From contig CM059622.1 of NCBI GenBank assembly GCA_030435675.1, positions 744,001 to 808,000 on the forward strand: a DNA stretch of 64,000 bases, given 5' to 3'. This document shows positions 33,338 through 44,504 of this stretch, one piece after another. Within the stretch, counting starts at the first letter, position 1. Every line of letters begins with the position of its first letter. The stretch comes from Steinernema hermaphroditum (taxonomy: Eukaryota; Nematoda; Chromadorea; Rhabditida; Steinernematidae). Position numbers and translations under genes: made by a program. The notes beneath the pieces are model-generated. The model saw only the letters and a program-made list of their open reading frames with translations, had not been told where the DNA came from and searched no databases.

Positions 33338-35997
33338 CACTGCTGGACAAAAGTATAGGCCACCCCCCTTATTAGGCGGTTTGGAGGGCTAGTGGCAACG
33401 TTTGAAGATACTGAATGGTCCACGTGAAAAAGCGTCGCGAAAAACATAGGTTCCATGAGGAAAGAAGAAATCCCTAAAAGAAAAACAAATGTAAACACGT
33501 TCAAATATATCTGACAAGGGAACCTTCCGAAGTGTCCTGCTCGGATCGAGCTGGAAATTAGCACACAGATAGGCCTTCATTACTGGATGTCAACCCCAAA
33601 AGGGCACCTGCTTATACGCATACCAGGTCATGTAAACACCCTTCGCAAATTTTGGTCGAACGATTATAATCAACTTTGCCCGAAAGTGAACAAAGGGTAT
33701 GTGCGGCTGATCTGGTAAGCAGCTTGGTTGACGTTTTTGGGATCCGGGTTCGACTCCGCTTCGGACCCACATTTTTTCTTTTCGCTTCTCCAACATATTT
33801 AAGCTTGATTTTTTCTTCGTGCTCAATCCTATCTAAACTTCAGTTATGAATGCTAGCAATGTTTTGCGTCTCCTTACGGGAGTACGGTCAAACGTGTAAC
33901 GCTAAGATCGAGGCGACACTAGGGGCAAACGGTAGGCCTCGCTGAGTATGTAAACTGAGCAAAAACTTAGCTGTTCATATGCGCTCTATGCCCGTCCAAA
34001 AAGATGCGGTATCTGTTCCAAGCAAGTAGATATCCGTTTCTCACTGGTGATTCCCAAGCGCCAAAGTATATACTTAAGATCTGTCTGATAGTTGGATCGT
34101 GATTTATCGGACGGTTACTTTAGTTAGTATGCATGAATACTTTCCAACCAAAACAAAGTTGCGAGCTTAAATACACACTGGGTCAATTAGGAATCACCGG
34201 TGAGAAACGATGATACGTGCGTGAGAAAGAATAGCGCATCTTATCTGAAGGACTTTTTTGACGTATGGGCAGCTGATTTTTTGCACAGTTTATATACTCA
34301 CCTAGGCCTACCGTTTGCCCTTAGTCTCGCCTCGATCTTAGCGTTACACGTTTGACCGTACTCCCGTAAGGAGACGCAAAACATTGCTAGCATTCATAAC
34401 TGAAGTTTGGATAGGATTGAGCACGAAGAAAAAAATCAAGCTTAAATATGTTGGAGAAGTGAAAAGAAAAAATGTGGGTCCGAAGCGGAGTCTAACCCGG
34501 ATCCCAAAAACGTCAACCAAGCTGCTTACCAGATCAGCCGCACATACCCTTTGTTCACTTTTGGGCAAAGTTGATTATAATCGTTCGACCAAAATTTGCG
34601 AAGGGTGTTTACATGACCTGGTATGCGTATAAGCAGGTGCCCTTTTGGGGTTGACATTCAGTAATGGAGGCCTATCTGTGTGCTAATTTCCAGCTCGATC
34701 CGAGCAGGACACTTCGGAAGGTTCCCTTGTGAGACCCAATTTCAGCTGGACAAAAATATAGGCCTCCTTAGACATTTTCTTCGCATTTAATTCGTATTTA
34801 ATTGGTAACAAGCCTTGTTTTCACTGTTATTCACTGGAACTGTGTTTCAAGGCTACTATGCTGCAATGGGTCGAAGTGTGCGTCTTACAGAGGTCGGAAA
34901 GGGCAAAATTTAAGAGCTCCATTCTGGACACATGTCCAAATGGAAACACGATAGGCAGATCGCCACACCTTCTTCGCTAACAGACTCCAAACCACGCAAA
35001 ACACCGTTTTCGGCGCCGCAGATTACATAAGAGCAAAAATTATACCATTTCAGTGCTTATAGGCATCACTCCCCCTTCAAAACTTAAAGCCCCAACATGA
35101 CCTTCATTCCTGACCAGGTCCCAGAACGATCTGGAATTACTGAGTTTCAGTTTTCTCTATCGTTTTCATGTTGTAGAGCGTATACAAAAACCTATTCTGG
35201 TCATCTACCTGTAATGACCGAACGCTATTGATAACGGAAAGCCGGATCTTTCAAAGCCCTATCAAAAACGACACTTTTCCATTGTAAATTCCTTGGTACG
35301 TTGAATATGTTGAAATATCTATAAAAATACACCGTTTTTCATGGAACAAAACATATGTGGGGTTTTCGCATACGCTCTACAACATGAAAACGATGGAAAA
35401 AACTGAGACTCAGTAATTCCAGATCGTTTCAGGACCCGGACAAAAGTGCAGGTCAAGGTGGGGCCCTAAGTTTTGAAGGAGAATTGATGCCCACAAGCAC
35501 TAAAATGGTACAATTTTTGCTCCTATGTAATCTGCGGCGCCGAGAACAGTGTTTTGCGTGGTTTTGAGGCTGCTGGTGAGGAAGGTATGGTCATGTGACC
35601 GGAGTGTTTCTATTTGGGCATGTGTCCAGAATGGAGCTCTTCAATTTTGTCCATTTGGACCTCTGTTAGGCGCGCGCCTCCATCCATTGCAACAAAATAG
35701 CCGTGAAACACAGTTCCAGTGAATAACAGTGAAAACAAGGCTTGTTACCAATTAAATACGAATTAAATACGAAGCAAATGTCTAGGGTGGCCTATACTTT
35801 TGTCCAGCTGAAATTGGGTCTCAGATTTATTTGAACGTGTTTACATTTGTTTTTCTTTTAGGGATTTCTTCTTTCCTCATGGAACCTATGTTTTTCGCGA
35901 CGCTTTTTCACGTGGACCATTCAGTATCTTCAAACGTTGCCACTAGCCCTCCAAACCGCCTAATAAGGGGGGTGGCCTATACTTTTGTCCAGCAGTG
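33338..35997. mobile_element. long foldback Tc1/mariner-like element
   Basis: The ends are CACTGCTGGACAAAAGTATA and its complement, flanked by TA on both sides (33336-33337 and 35998-35999), as in Tc1/mariner insertions. Apart from a nested insertion (33515-34729), the whole element folds on itself, with arms of roughly 0.7 kb meeting near 35290. A second TIR-like motif (GCTGGACAAAA.TATAGGCC) sits inside each arm. No transposase frame is present, so it is non-autonomous. Confidence 0.85.
33515..34729. mobile_element. second foldback element nested in the first, with tRNA-like sequence
   Basis: The ends CAAGGGAACCTTCCGAAGTG and their complement are flanked by TGA on each side (33512-33514, 34730-34732), apparently a 3-bp target duplication. 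The arms (33515-33950 and 34305-34729) are near-perfect complements around a loop of about 350 bp. Each arm holds a tRNA-like stretch, GCGGCTGATCTGGTAAG (A-box-like) and GGGTTCGACTCCGC (B-box-like), at 33692-33770 and mirrored at 34480-34560. No protein is encoded. Confidence 0.8.
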
Positions 35998-35998
35998 T

Positions 35999-36743
35999 AT
36001 ATCATCTTTTGCTTTTCCACTTTCTATTTCTTCGCGCTGTCGATTTAGCGTGGGAGAGCGCCGTCACGGTCATAGAAGGTGACTCATCCAGTCAACTTTT
36101 CAAATCGTCAATTCTGCCAACACCTTAACCGAACGCCGTTTACTTCTATTTGTAAATCGCCTCTTTTGTTTACCTTCTTGGGAACGGTCGCGATAAGAAA
36201 GGTGAATCGTTTTTTCGACGACTGTTGCGTTTCTTTTTCATTCTGAAACTTTCTCGTGTAACCTTTTTGTATGGAGAAACGTTTCTTATTATTTGACTTG
36301 AATTGAGGGGATTCCTGAACCTTTTCATTCAATCCGTTATTGACAGGCTTATTAAAATCGGAGTGAAAGATGACACTTTGTATCCGAAGAATCTTACCCA
36401 CATCCAGCAGTAGCGTGGCTCTTTGAAAATGGGCATTTGAGGCTTAGGCTCTTGAGCCCTCTTCATATCAAAGCCCGTAATATAAATCTGCGGCTAAATT
36501 CAGGGTCTGCAGGCCTTTTGGGGACAGACATTTCAGGCTGGTTTTGAAGTTTTTTTTTCTACTTCTTAACCGTCCGTAGTACAAGGAAATGCACAATGAT
36601 TCCAAGACTACGGGGCTCGCCCTTTATGTTCGCTTTAAATCTGTAGGCGTAAGCTTAAGCCGGAGTCTCATCCTGTTGTTTGCAAAACAATAAAAGAGAA
36701 ATAACCAGCAAGCAGCGGCATTGTTAAAATAGCGCAAAATATT
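35999..36743. other. noncoding stretch
   Basis: There is one minus-strand ORF of 97 codons (36108-36401, Lys/Gln/Asn-rich) with no splice context or recognisable motif; I do not call it a gene. Nothing else is seen. Confidence 0.4.
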
Positions 36744-36817
36744 TGCCGCCAGCAGGGGTCGAACCTGCGACCTTGGGCTTATTAGACCCACGCTCTAACC
36801 GACTGAGCTATGGCGGC
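36744..36817 (-). tRNA. tRNA-Ile (AAT)
   Basis: 74 nt. The acceptor stem GCCGCCA pairs with TGGCGGC, discriminator A. The anticodon loop is CTAATAA. The B box is GGTTCGAACCC. Confidence 0.95.
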
Positions 36818-37285
36818 TTCTATCTCACATTCTTCGGAATTGTACTCATCTATGATTTCCAAGAAATTGACTGGTTTGGTTGAGAGTGTATCCTGTCGGC
36901 ACAAACCTTACATCTGCTTTCTAAAGTCCGGCATTGATACCCAATTTATTACTTTGTATGCTTGCACAATTTAATAAAAGTTGGCCTTTTTGCCTTTTTA
37001 CATTTTACATTGTGCCCATTATTCGAAAGTCGGCACCGCATTAAACCCCCAGAGCTAAATCATCTATAGCTTTTACAGCCAAGGTCGCTAATAAAGAGCT
37101 TCTTAAACTGTACTGAACTGACTTGCAAATTGGCAGTCCTCTCTGAGGAACTTGTAGAACTATATCTATTATTCGTTCACTTATAAAGATACATAAGCGG
37201 TGTAGAATTAGGGTTGCGTTGGCCTATTCCCCTGGCGGATTTATTTAGGGAGGGAAAACCGCCTAATATCTCCGTTATTTCCAGA

Positions 37286-39591
37286 ATGTCTCTAGAAATT
37301 CTCGAACGATCGCCCTACGGCACCCCTCTTCTTGTCCGAGTCGACCGCTTCCACTTCCGAAAACGCGAAGACTCCGTCTTCTACCAGTGCACTGCTCCGC
37401 AATGCAAGTTCCGACTTCTGCTCATGGAGCTGGAAAGCTCGTTCACTCCGGATTTCCTTGAAGACTCCGAGCACAGCCACGATTTCCAGTTCTCGATCAC
37501 GATCCACCTGGAGTATGGCAAAACGCTGGTGACACGCCTCTGGTACTTCAATCAGCCTGAGGAAGTTGTTTTTCCACAGCTGATGAAGAAATTTCTAACG
37601 AGAACCATCGCTCCTCTGATTCGGCATGACTCAGAAAGGGTTTGCTGCTCACTTTTCAAGATAGTGGCCGACGGCAAGCGGACGACAGTCGAAGTGGCGA
37701 CGACGCGGCCAGTCGACGGCGACGAATTCGTCTTCTTCTATCGGACGACCACTGCTAAGAGAGAGGTTTGGAAGCGGGAACTGGCGAAGTGTGATATGGA
37801 ATGTTTCAGGAAACCAGTGATACCGTAGTTGTCTTTGATCGAATCGTCGTTCAGAAGGTGAGTGGCCGACGGCGAAAGAAACGCGTTTTTGTTGTTATTT
37901 TTAGAAAGAAGAAGCGCACGGCGAGGCGATGAGTCAGAGTTCCAACAGTGATGCAACCAAAAGGGCCGATCAAGTGTTCAGTTCAGAGCACAATCAGGTG
38001 GGGATTGAGATGTTGTTGTGCCGCAAAAAGGGGTTATCTCGGTAGTTTATAATTTGGCAAATTGTGCTTACATTATTCGTGACTCGAATAGGGGGCCAAA
38101 AATCGGTATACACACAGGCGTGACCGTTCTCTTACCCCGGCGCAAGAGAGCGTAAACGATGATGGGAAAATTTCGGAAAACGAGAAGACCATAGGTTAAA
38201 TTCCGATCCTATCTAAATCCGGACCTTCAGTCTCCTCTCATCTGAAACCTTTCGCAAATGCAGGCCACGATGTAACTTTTTTCAAGTTACAATACAAGCT
38301 CAAAATTTGCAAATGTTCGAGATGACAAGAGAGGAAGAGGTCAGTATTTCAGCGTATCAAGTTAGATCCTCTTTTGGAGGAAGAAAAAAGAAAAAACTGG
38401 AACAAGTGATTGCGAAAAACTGGAACAAGTGATTGTCCTCCCGCCGCGATGTCCCTGATTCGGACATTCGGACAAGCAGAAATTGTAGCTTTTCTTCGCT
38501 ATTCGGTGATTCTTCGTGCAACTCTGCAACTTGGCATGTGCTTCGCAGGGCATATCTGTCTCTAGTCAAATCGTCTCTAGTCCATTGAAATCCAAAATCC
38601 AACTTTTGTGTACCCGAACCTTTCCCGAAAAGCCTAAACCGAACCCGAACCCATTTTTCCCATTTGCCTTTCGGTCATTATTTCCATAGGTAATGTGTTG
38701 CTGGCCGTTACGGTCGTTCTTCTTCTGAGATAGTGATCCTCAGGGGCTAGTACGTTCCAGTAGAAACTACCGTAAAGTGAAGTCATTCCTTCTAAGGTCC
38801 TCTGAAGCTGCTCAGTTCTAGACAACTCCAGAAGAACCTCCACCATCTCCAGATTCCACTCCAGCCACTCTTATGCTCAACTATGGCACCCCTGCGCCAT
38901 CCGAATCTGGAGAACTCTCCATCAGCGATCTCTATGATTACGTCCGCGTTATGTTTCCCATAGCGGCAAAGCTGATCTCCGCTTGCCTCGACTCCAGGGA
39001 GCGCTTGTTGAGCAGACTTCGCGAGATTGCCGTCTTGAACCGAACTGACAGGATCATCGGCACTCTTCTCATTCAGAGCAGTGATCACATCGTTCGACAG
39101 ACGGTCACTCTGGAGAAGATGACGTTGTGCTCCAGGTAAGGGGTAGGAGCCTATCGATCACCCCGCTTTTCAGCAATGAAGAGTTCTACGTGCCGAAAAA
39201 TCTCTGCAACGCTACGATCTGTCGCTGTAAGCATCATCCCTATCCTCTGAGGCCGTGTCCAGAGCTGTTCCACTTCAACTACTGCAAGCAGTGCCGACGA
39301 GCGCGGAAATTCCACTTCTACGTGAAGAACTGCTCCGGGATACCGCTGGAACACATAAAACTGAAGGCGATTCTCCTAGCCACGAAGGTTGACACCTTTT
39401 GGAAGATGGAGAACGAGCTCGGCGAGATATTCAAACGATTCGCCTTTTTCCTCGCAGAGGGAAACTCTGATTCGCACGAGGAACGGCTTTCGAAGAAGGA
39501 GGTCATCGAAAAAGACGTCAGAAAGCTGAGAACTTACAGGTCGCTAGAAAGTGAATTTGAGAAATGTTTTGCCCATCTAAACGATATGTAG
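37286..39591 (+). CDS. FLYWCH-like zinc-finger protein
   Basis: Exons 37286-37765, 37810-37857, 37905-37997, 38822-39135 and 39174-39591 close in frame to 450 aa. An acceptor (ATTTCCAG) sits one base before the ATG, as in trans-splicing. Residues 15-75 fit a FLYWCH-type C-C-H-H finger: FHFRKREDSVFYQCTAPQCK, then EDSEHSHDF. The middle is Pro-rich (TTPEEPPPSPDS). The C-terminal exon has a second Cys/His-rich block (LCNATICRCKHH, then CPELFHFNYCKQC) and ends in a coiled-coil-prone Lys/Glu helix. FLYWCH proteins are usually DNA-binding repressors. AATAAA at 39607-39612 supports the end. The 824-bp intron before 38822 is the least certain junction; two separate genes are possible. Confidence 0.6.
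38390..38435. repeat. 23-bp perfect tandem pair
   Basis: The unit AAAAACTGGAACAAGTGATT occurs twice in a row, inside the long intron of the zinc-finger gene. Confidence 0.7.
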
Positions 39592-39861
39592 AGAATGTAC
39601 AAACTAAATAAATTAAGTAATAGTTCGCTGGGTCCATTTGTCTTCAGAGCCGAGAGTTCCTGAAGGCCCAAGGGGAAGAAGTTCTTTACAGTGCCATCTA
39701 CTTCACAGATTTAGATTTTAGATGGTCTACCATGAGCTCAGGGACTGAACTGACATAATAATTGTCGCCATTTACAGTATCTAAGACACTCAACGGGTTT
39801 GTGAGTTGATCACACGCTCAGCGAAGTTGAAGCTTCCGAAAAACGGTCCCAAAGCGCATAG

Positions 39862-39876
39862 CTGACCCAGTTTCTC
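39862..39876 (+). promoter_or_regulatory. family core promoter motif (copy 2)
   Basis: CTGACCCAGTTTCTC followed by AGCATAAAA, 45 bp upstream of the ATG at 39921. Confidence 0.6.
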
Positions 39877-39920
39877 AGCATAAAACTCTCCCTTTCGCTC
39901 GGAGAGTCACCGCCGCCGCC

Positions 39921-40292
39921 ATGTCCCGAATCGTCTTCGCTCTCCTCGCCCTCTTCGTCGCCGTCGCCGCCACACATGGTGGGTGGTCCTCTGAATCCCC
40001 TCTGAACCACCCTTTAGACCTCGCTCCCTACGGAAAAGACTACGGTAGTGGGTATGGATACGGTAGCCCACTGAGCTATAGCCAGGGATATGGTAGCCCT
40101 CTGTCGTATGGAAAGGGATATGGACATCCGTGGTACAACGGATTCTCTGGAAAGTCGCTTTGGGGATACGGTCCCCACGGATTCGGCCACGGATATGGAT
40201 TCCCCGCTTACGGAGGATACGGTCACGGATATGGCTACGGTGGACATGCCCTTCCCGCCTACGGTGGCTACGGATACGGTCACGGATTTTAA
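39921..40292 (+). CDS. secreted Gly/Tyr-rich peptide (MSRIVF copy 2)
   Basis: Intronless, 123 aa. It has the same signal peptide as copy 1 and a mature part with SYGKGYGHPWYNGFSGKSLW and PAYGGYGYGHGF at the end. Its upstream region (about 39620-39900) is homologous to that of copy 4 at 62648-63025 for nearly 300 bp (for example CCATTTGTCTTCAGA), while copies 1 and 3 match only near the gene. Copies 2 and 4 are therefore probably the most recent pair. Confidence 0.82.
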   Translation: MSRIVFALLALFVAVAATHGGWSSESPLNHPLDLAPYGKDYGSGYGYGSPLSYSQGYGSPLSYGKGYGHPWYNGFSGKSLWGYGPHGFGHGYGFPAYGGYGHGYGYGGHALPAYGGYGYGHGF

Positions 40293-40430
40293 GATGATGA
40301 TGACACACACGTGGCAGAAGAATGCCACACAATCAAGCCAGCAGTAAAAATAACACCTACTAAGAGTAAACGTTTACCTATATGTAATGAATACAATCGT
40401 AGTCACTTCTCACAAACACGAGTCCAGCAA

Positions 40431-41438
40431 TCATCGAAAGTGGGACCTGAGGAGTGCGTGAAGATGAGGATCCTTAGTTCTAAGATCACAATGTCCAGGA
40501 GTGTTGCCACAAGTACAATCATGGAAGAACAGAACATAAGGTTTTCGAAGAGATGTAGTGTACGCATGGGACTTTCTTTTATCGGACAAGTAGATAATCG
40601 ACTTCTTTGTGTCATGCACGACAAAGAAGGAGGGATGTTCGTCGGCGCTGCTTTCTTCAATTTCCATGAACTCGGCACAACGACCGATATCGGCAGGTGG
40701 GTTGAAAGTGAACTTGCTTGTGGAACATTCACCTCGATTCCAGCCATCTACGATTTCCTTGATGAAGTCGGCTCCGACGACAATTCCATCTTCTAGGGCT
40801 GCATGTCCTCCGGGAACAGCTTTCCGTCGAGAAAACAAGAACCGTCTAGCATACTCCAGAGCCACAGACGACGGCCATGTTCCTTGTAATTGCAAATATT
40901 CCAAATAGGGATAGCTGTCGACGTGCTCCTCCAGAAAACTTTTTGACTCGGGTCCTCTGTAGTCCAGTAAAAGTGAACTGAAGTAGATCTTCTTTGTGAA
41001 TAGTCTTATAAGACATCGCCCAAGGCCTGGCGCCCCATCGACGTCGCAGTACATCAGTGGACGCCCGAAGACCGTATGCTTCTGGACCAGCGTCACCAGC
41101 TCTTCTTCGGTATCCATGTGAGTCTCGTCTTCGGAATACACTCCAGAATCGCCAACGCTGTCCATCTTGATCACCGAAAAGCGAGCGAACCGGCCAAGTT
41201 CGTCCAACTCTTCTAGAGTCACGCAGGCAGCTCGTGACATGCTGGATATGACGATGCCACATCCGCCTGTTTCTGGGCTCTCGCGAATACGCAGAGCGAA
41301 ATATTCGCGTTTGTTAGAGTGCAGACGGGCGACGTCCGTCCAAATAGGATCGTCTAGCTCGTCGGCTACTTGACGTAGATAGTTTTCGTCTAGTAGCTCG
41401 GCAACGCGATCGACAAAGACATAAGGGACTTTGTCCAT
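40431..41438 (-). CDS. MDxVP-family nematode protein (function unknown)
   Basis: ATG at 41438 starts MDKVPYVFVDRVAELLDENY; the frame runs 335 codons without introns to TGA at 40431. A TTTCAG acceptor two bases upstream of the ATG suggests trans-splicing at this start, although the frame extends further upstream. The N-terminus and the DPIWTDVARLHSNKREYF block match the 11991-12938 gene. Acidic stretch EDETHMDTEEELV near the middle. The gene is neither secreted nor membrane-spanning by inspection. The last ~45 residues (after LSDKRK) show no match to the other member and may lie beyond the ancestral end. Confidence 0.65.
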   Translation of the reverse strand: MDKVPYVFVDRVAELLDENYLRQVADELDDPIWTDVARLHSNKREYFALRIRESPETGGCGIVISSMSRAACVTLEELDELGRFARFSVIKMDSVGDSGVYSEDETHMDTEEELVTLVQKHTVFGRPLMYCDVDGAPGLGRCLIRLFTKKIYFSSLLLDYRGPESKSFLEEHVDSYPYLEYLQLQGTWPSSVALEYARRFLFSRRKAVPGGHAALEDGIVVGADFIKEIVDGWNRGECSTSKFTFNPPADIGRCAEFMEIEESSADEHPSFFVVHDTKKSIIYLSDKRKSHAYTTSLRKPYVLFFHDCTCGNTPGHCDLRTKDPHLHALLRSHFR

Positions 41439-41570
41439 TTCTGAAACATTACAAAGATTGAATAGACCAACGCCTGACGTCGATCGGCGCCGCGAGAAGA
41501 GAAAACTATCGGCATTAACATCAACGGAACTCGACTGTGAAACTCTCGGTTCGCCCATGAGGCAATTTTT

Positions 41571-41795
41571 GACCATCGAATGATGATGGACGAGCTGGGC
41601 GAAACATCGCGCCGATTCGGGCTTAAGATCAACGTGAACCAGACCAAAATGAAGGCAACGGAACACACCTCAATTCTGCTAAACGGAAACAAAGTACAGC
41701 AGCTGGAAGCGTTCATCTACTTGGGACAAGAAGTCCGATTGATCCGCAACCATGTACGAGAAAAAGTCAAAGAATCTGCAGTGCCTTCAAGCAAC
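41571..41795 (+). pseudogene. non-LTR reverse-transcriptase relic
   Basis: The frame reads ..LGETSRRFGLKINVNQTKMK, then FIYLGQEV. These match the conserved 'GLK(I/M)N..KTK' and 'YLG' blocks C-terminal to the catalytic YADD of RTE/CR1-type LINE reverse transcriptases. The rest of the domain is missing on both sides. It abuts the 5' end of the MDxVP gene. Confidence 0.7.
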
Positions 41796-42117
41796 ACGAA
41801 CATTTTCTTACCAGTCACACAAAACTTCACATAGGAGACGAAATTTCCACGAGATAACTCATTTCAAAGCGCCCCGTTCAGGAGGAAAACAACCTAAAAG
41901 ACACGCCAGTCCACCCGCCACGAGGGAATCGATTCGACGGCAATCCATCAACAACAAGCTCAATGTTTTTGCTCTCTCTGTTCCTTGTTGTGGCGCCGGA
42001 AAACGGGTTTTGTCTATAAAGAGTAGCATGCAAATCAATCTGAGCTCTTGTTTGCTTCTTTGGTTTTGAAAGTCCTGTATGTATTCAACCGTTTTCCCAC
42101 AAAACACCAAAATTGTT

Positions 42118-42190
42118 TGATCTCGGGCGGGCTCGAACCGCCGGCCTTCTGTGTGTTAGACAGATGTGATAACCACTACACCACGAGATC
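42118..42190 (-). tRNA. tRNA-Val (AAC)
   Basis: 73 nt. The acceptor stem GATCTCG/CGAGATC is perfect, discriminator A. The anticodon loop is CTAACAC. The B box is GGTTCGAGCCC. Confidence 0.95.
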
Positions 42191-42659
42191 GCCTTTCGGC
42201 AATCCAACCATGTAGTACTTGTCAGTGGAATCACGCATCATCCCTATCAGTTCTTCACTCCTATCCACGACGTAAGCTACCACTAGAGATGGATTGGATT
42301 AGAACATCCGACTAGCTGTTCAACCGATCCGTGAGCTCCATTGGCAGGCCAACCGGTTGAGCAGTTAATATACGTCTCAACCGTCGCCCATCTGGGCTTA
42401 ACCAGTGATGGATTTCGAGACGCGAGATTTCGAGATTTTTACCGAGATTTCGATATGCAGATTTGTCTTTTCTTATCCTTATTGCACAGCAACTACCAAC
42501 TCTATTTCTCTGAAACTCTGACAAAAGATCAACAACTACACATTCTTTATCCTCTCCCTCTATAGTTGCATAGATGACCGCCAAGTGTCCTCTGACTTTT
42601 CATTATGATCCAACCATAAATGTGCATCGAACAAAACACAAACAACCAATTTCTTTCTC

Positions 42660-44504
42660 CTTTTTATTTTATAAAAAAAACTAAAATTTACACAAAACAA
42701 ACTTTGTTAAATTTTTCTTCTGGGCGGCTGGCCTCATATCGGCAAATGCATGGCACACAAGAACGAAGTATCTAAAGTGAATCAGTTAGTTTAGGTAGAA
42801 AGCATAAGAACTTACTGTACACCCGCGGACAGACCGTTCGGTCCGCGGGTGTGTAGGCCTTCGCCGGGCTTCTTCCATCCGTCTGAAACACAAAATTGTA
42901 CAATGGAAAAAGTTTTATCACGTTATTGTTTTATTGAGAGATGTTTTTGGCTTCAAAAACGATTTAAGCAAATAATCACCGTCGAATACCGAAAAAGGGA
43001 ACTTTAGTCTAGGAGTCGTTTGCCTGAGTTTCTAGACGTAAGAGCGGTTGGAAAACTAAGAGAAGCGGAAAAGGAATAAACTGACCGATCTCACGATCTG
43101 AATTTCTGAATGACTTTCTAGACGTCTGATAGACTTCTGCCTAATGTACCCTTTTTGGGAAATCCTGTATAAACAGAAGCTGATCGCTCCGTTGGTTTCC
43201 GTTGCTGATTAGAACATAGTGGGAGTTTTATCCATTCTGGATAATATTTGCCAATTCGTGAGGTCACAATTTTCCAAAAAAAGGCATCTAGCTCGTTGCT
43301 TCAAAAACCCCAAATACTTCAGTACTCGGCTCTTCGACTGAACGATTAGAGGATTGTGATGTTCAGAACCGTGGATGACATGCTAGTAAGAGTTCATGTA
43401 CTACTAAGACAGCACACGATCACATATCAATGGGTCAGCTTTCAGTCCGTCTTTTTTCATATTTTCGTTTGTGATTAGCTCTATCTTGTGGTCACCTAAC
43501 GACAGTGTAGCCACGCTGTCAAAGCGGCTAGTCGACGTGGACGACCGTCCTCCCCATCCTTCATCCCACTATTTTGTAAACCTTTATGGGTTTCTTTGGT
43601 GTTGAAATTCGTACACAAAACGGCTGTATTTCACCCAGAATCAAAATGCGAACTGTAGACTGATCGAGTTAAACTTTAGCTACACACAGAGATGTCAGTA
43701 AGAATCCTCAGAAGAAAACACATAAAGTCAAAAATGTTCTGATTCTGGTCGGTGGCACACCATGTTGGTAACTATGATGTGCAATATTTCATTCTCCTCC
43801 TCAAGGAAGGGTGGCTTAGATCTCTGCTAGGGCAAAGGCCATATCTACCGGAGGGCCACAACGCCGTAGTTTGAGTGTCTCTTTGTTATCTATGAATCTT
43901 TGAGAATGTTCACGTAAATTTAAACTCAACTAAAACATCCCATGCAAAGACATCAAAGTTGAAGTGTCACAAAAACGGACGACTCTCTCCTACTATAGAC
44001 TTTTAGAGAAAAAAACATAAGAACATACTGGGGTTCCTTTCTCTGGCCAGGCGCCAGTCCAATGGGCAACGCTGCCCCGGGCTTCCTCCCCGCAACTGAA
44101 ACAGAAACTGTAAATATACGAAGCGGAGAATGTGAGAACTTACATTGTGGCGGGGCAGCTCTCACCGCTGCATCCGCGTGCCAAAAAAAATTTGGCGGGG
44201 GTCCCCACCACAACTAAATAAAATATGTCAGTATTTTGAAGCACGTCACTTGATTTAAACTGTTACTACAACAAAAAACGGAAGATGCTCTCCCGGACTC
44301 TTTATAAAATTTGTTGAATAATAAAGGACTTACATTGGCGGGGCAACTCTCATCGCTGCATCTGCGAGCGATGAGAGTTGTGGTTGTTTTTTTTTCTGAA
44401 ATCGAAAGCACATTGCTAAGAAGTTGTAAAAGAACTCACAATTTTTTAAGACAATGGCTCAGAAGATATCGACGACGGATCGGACGGCGGCCGCGGGCGG
44501 CTTT
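42660..44504 (-). other. series of exon-like islands with duplicated exons
   Basis: On the minus strand, GC-rich islands in AT-rich DNA are each bounded by AG and GT(A/G)AG or GTATG: 44504-44440, 44395-44334, 44213-44144, 44095-44029, 42882-42816, then 42771 downward to an AATAAA near 42664. The two 67-nt islands (44095, 42882) resemble each other, and the 44395 and 44213 islands share their 3' halves (GATGCAGCG.TGAGAG.TGCCCCGCC). One frame stays open through the last five pieces and ends in ..CVPCICRYEASRPEEKFNK.., but no ATG was found in it, and the homologous frames cannot be chained. Either mutually exclusive exons or a noncoding RNA could explain this. Confidence 0.4.

Noticed and set aside
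39907..40332. 141-codon minus-strand ORF across Gly/Tyr copy 2
   Set aside because: Antisense shadow of the repetitive Gly/Tyr codons; the same shadow appears at the other copies.
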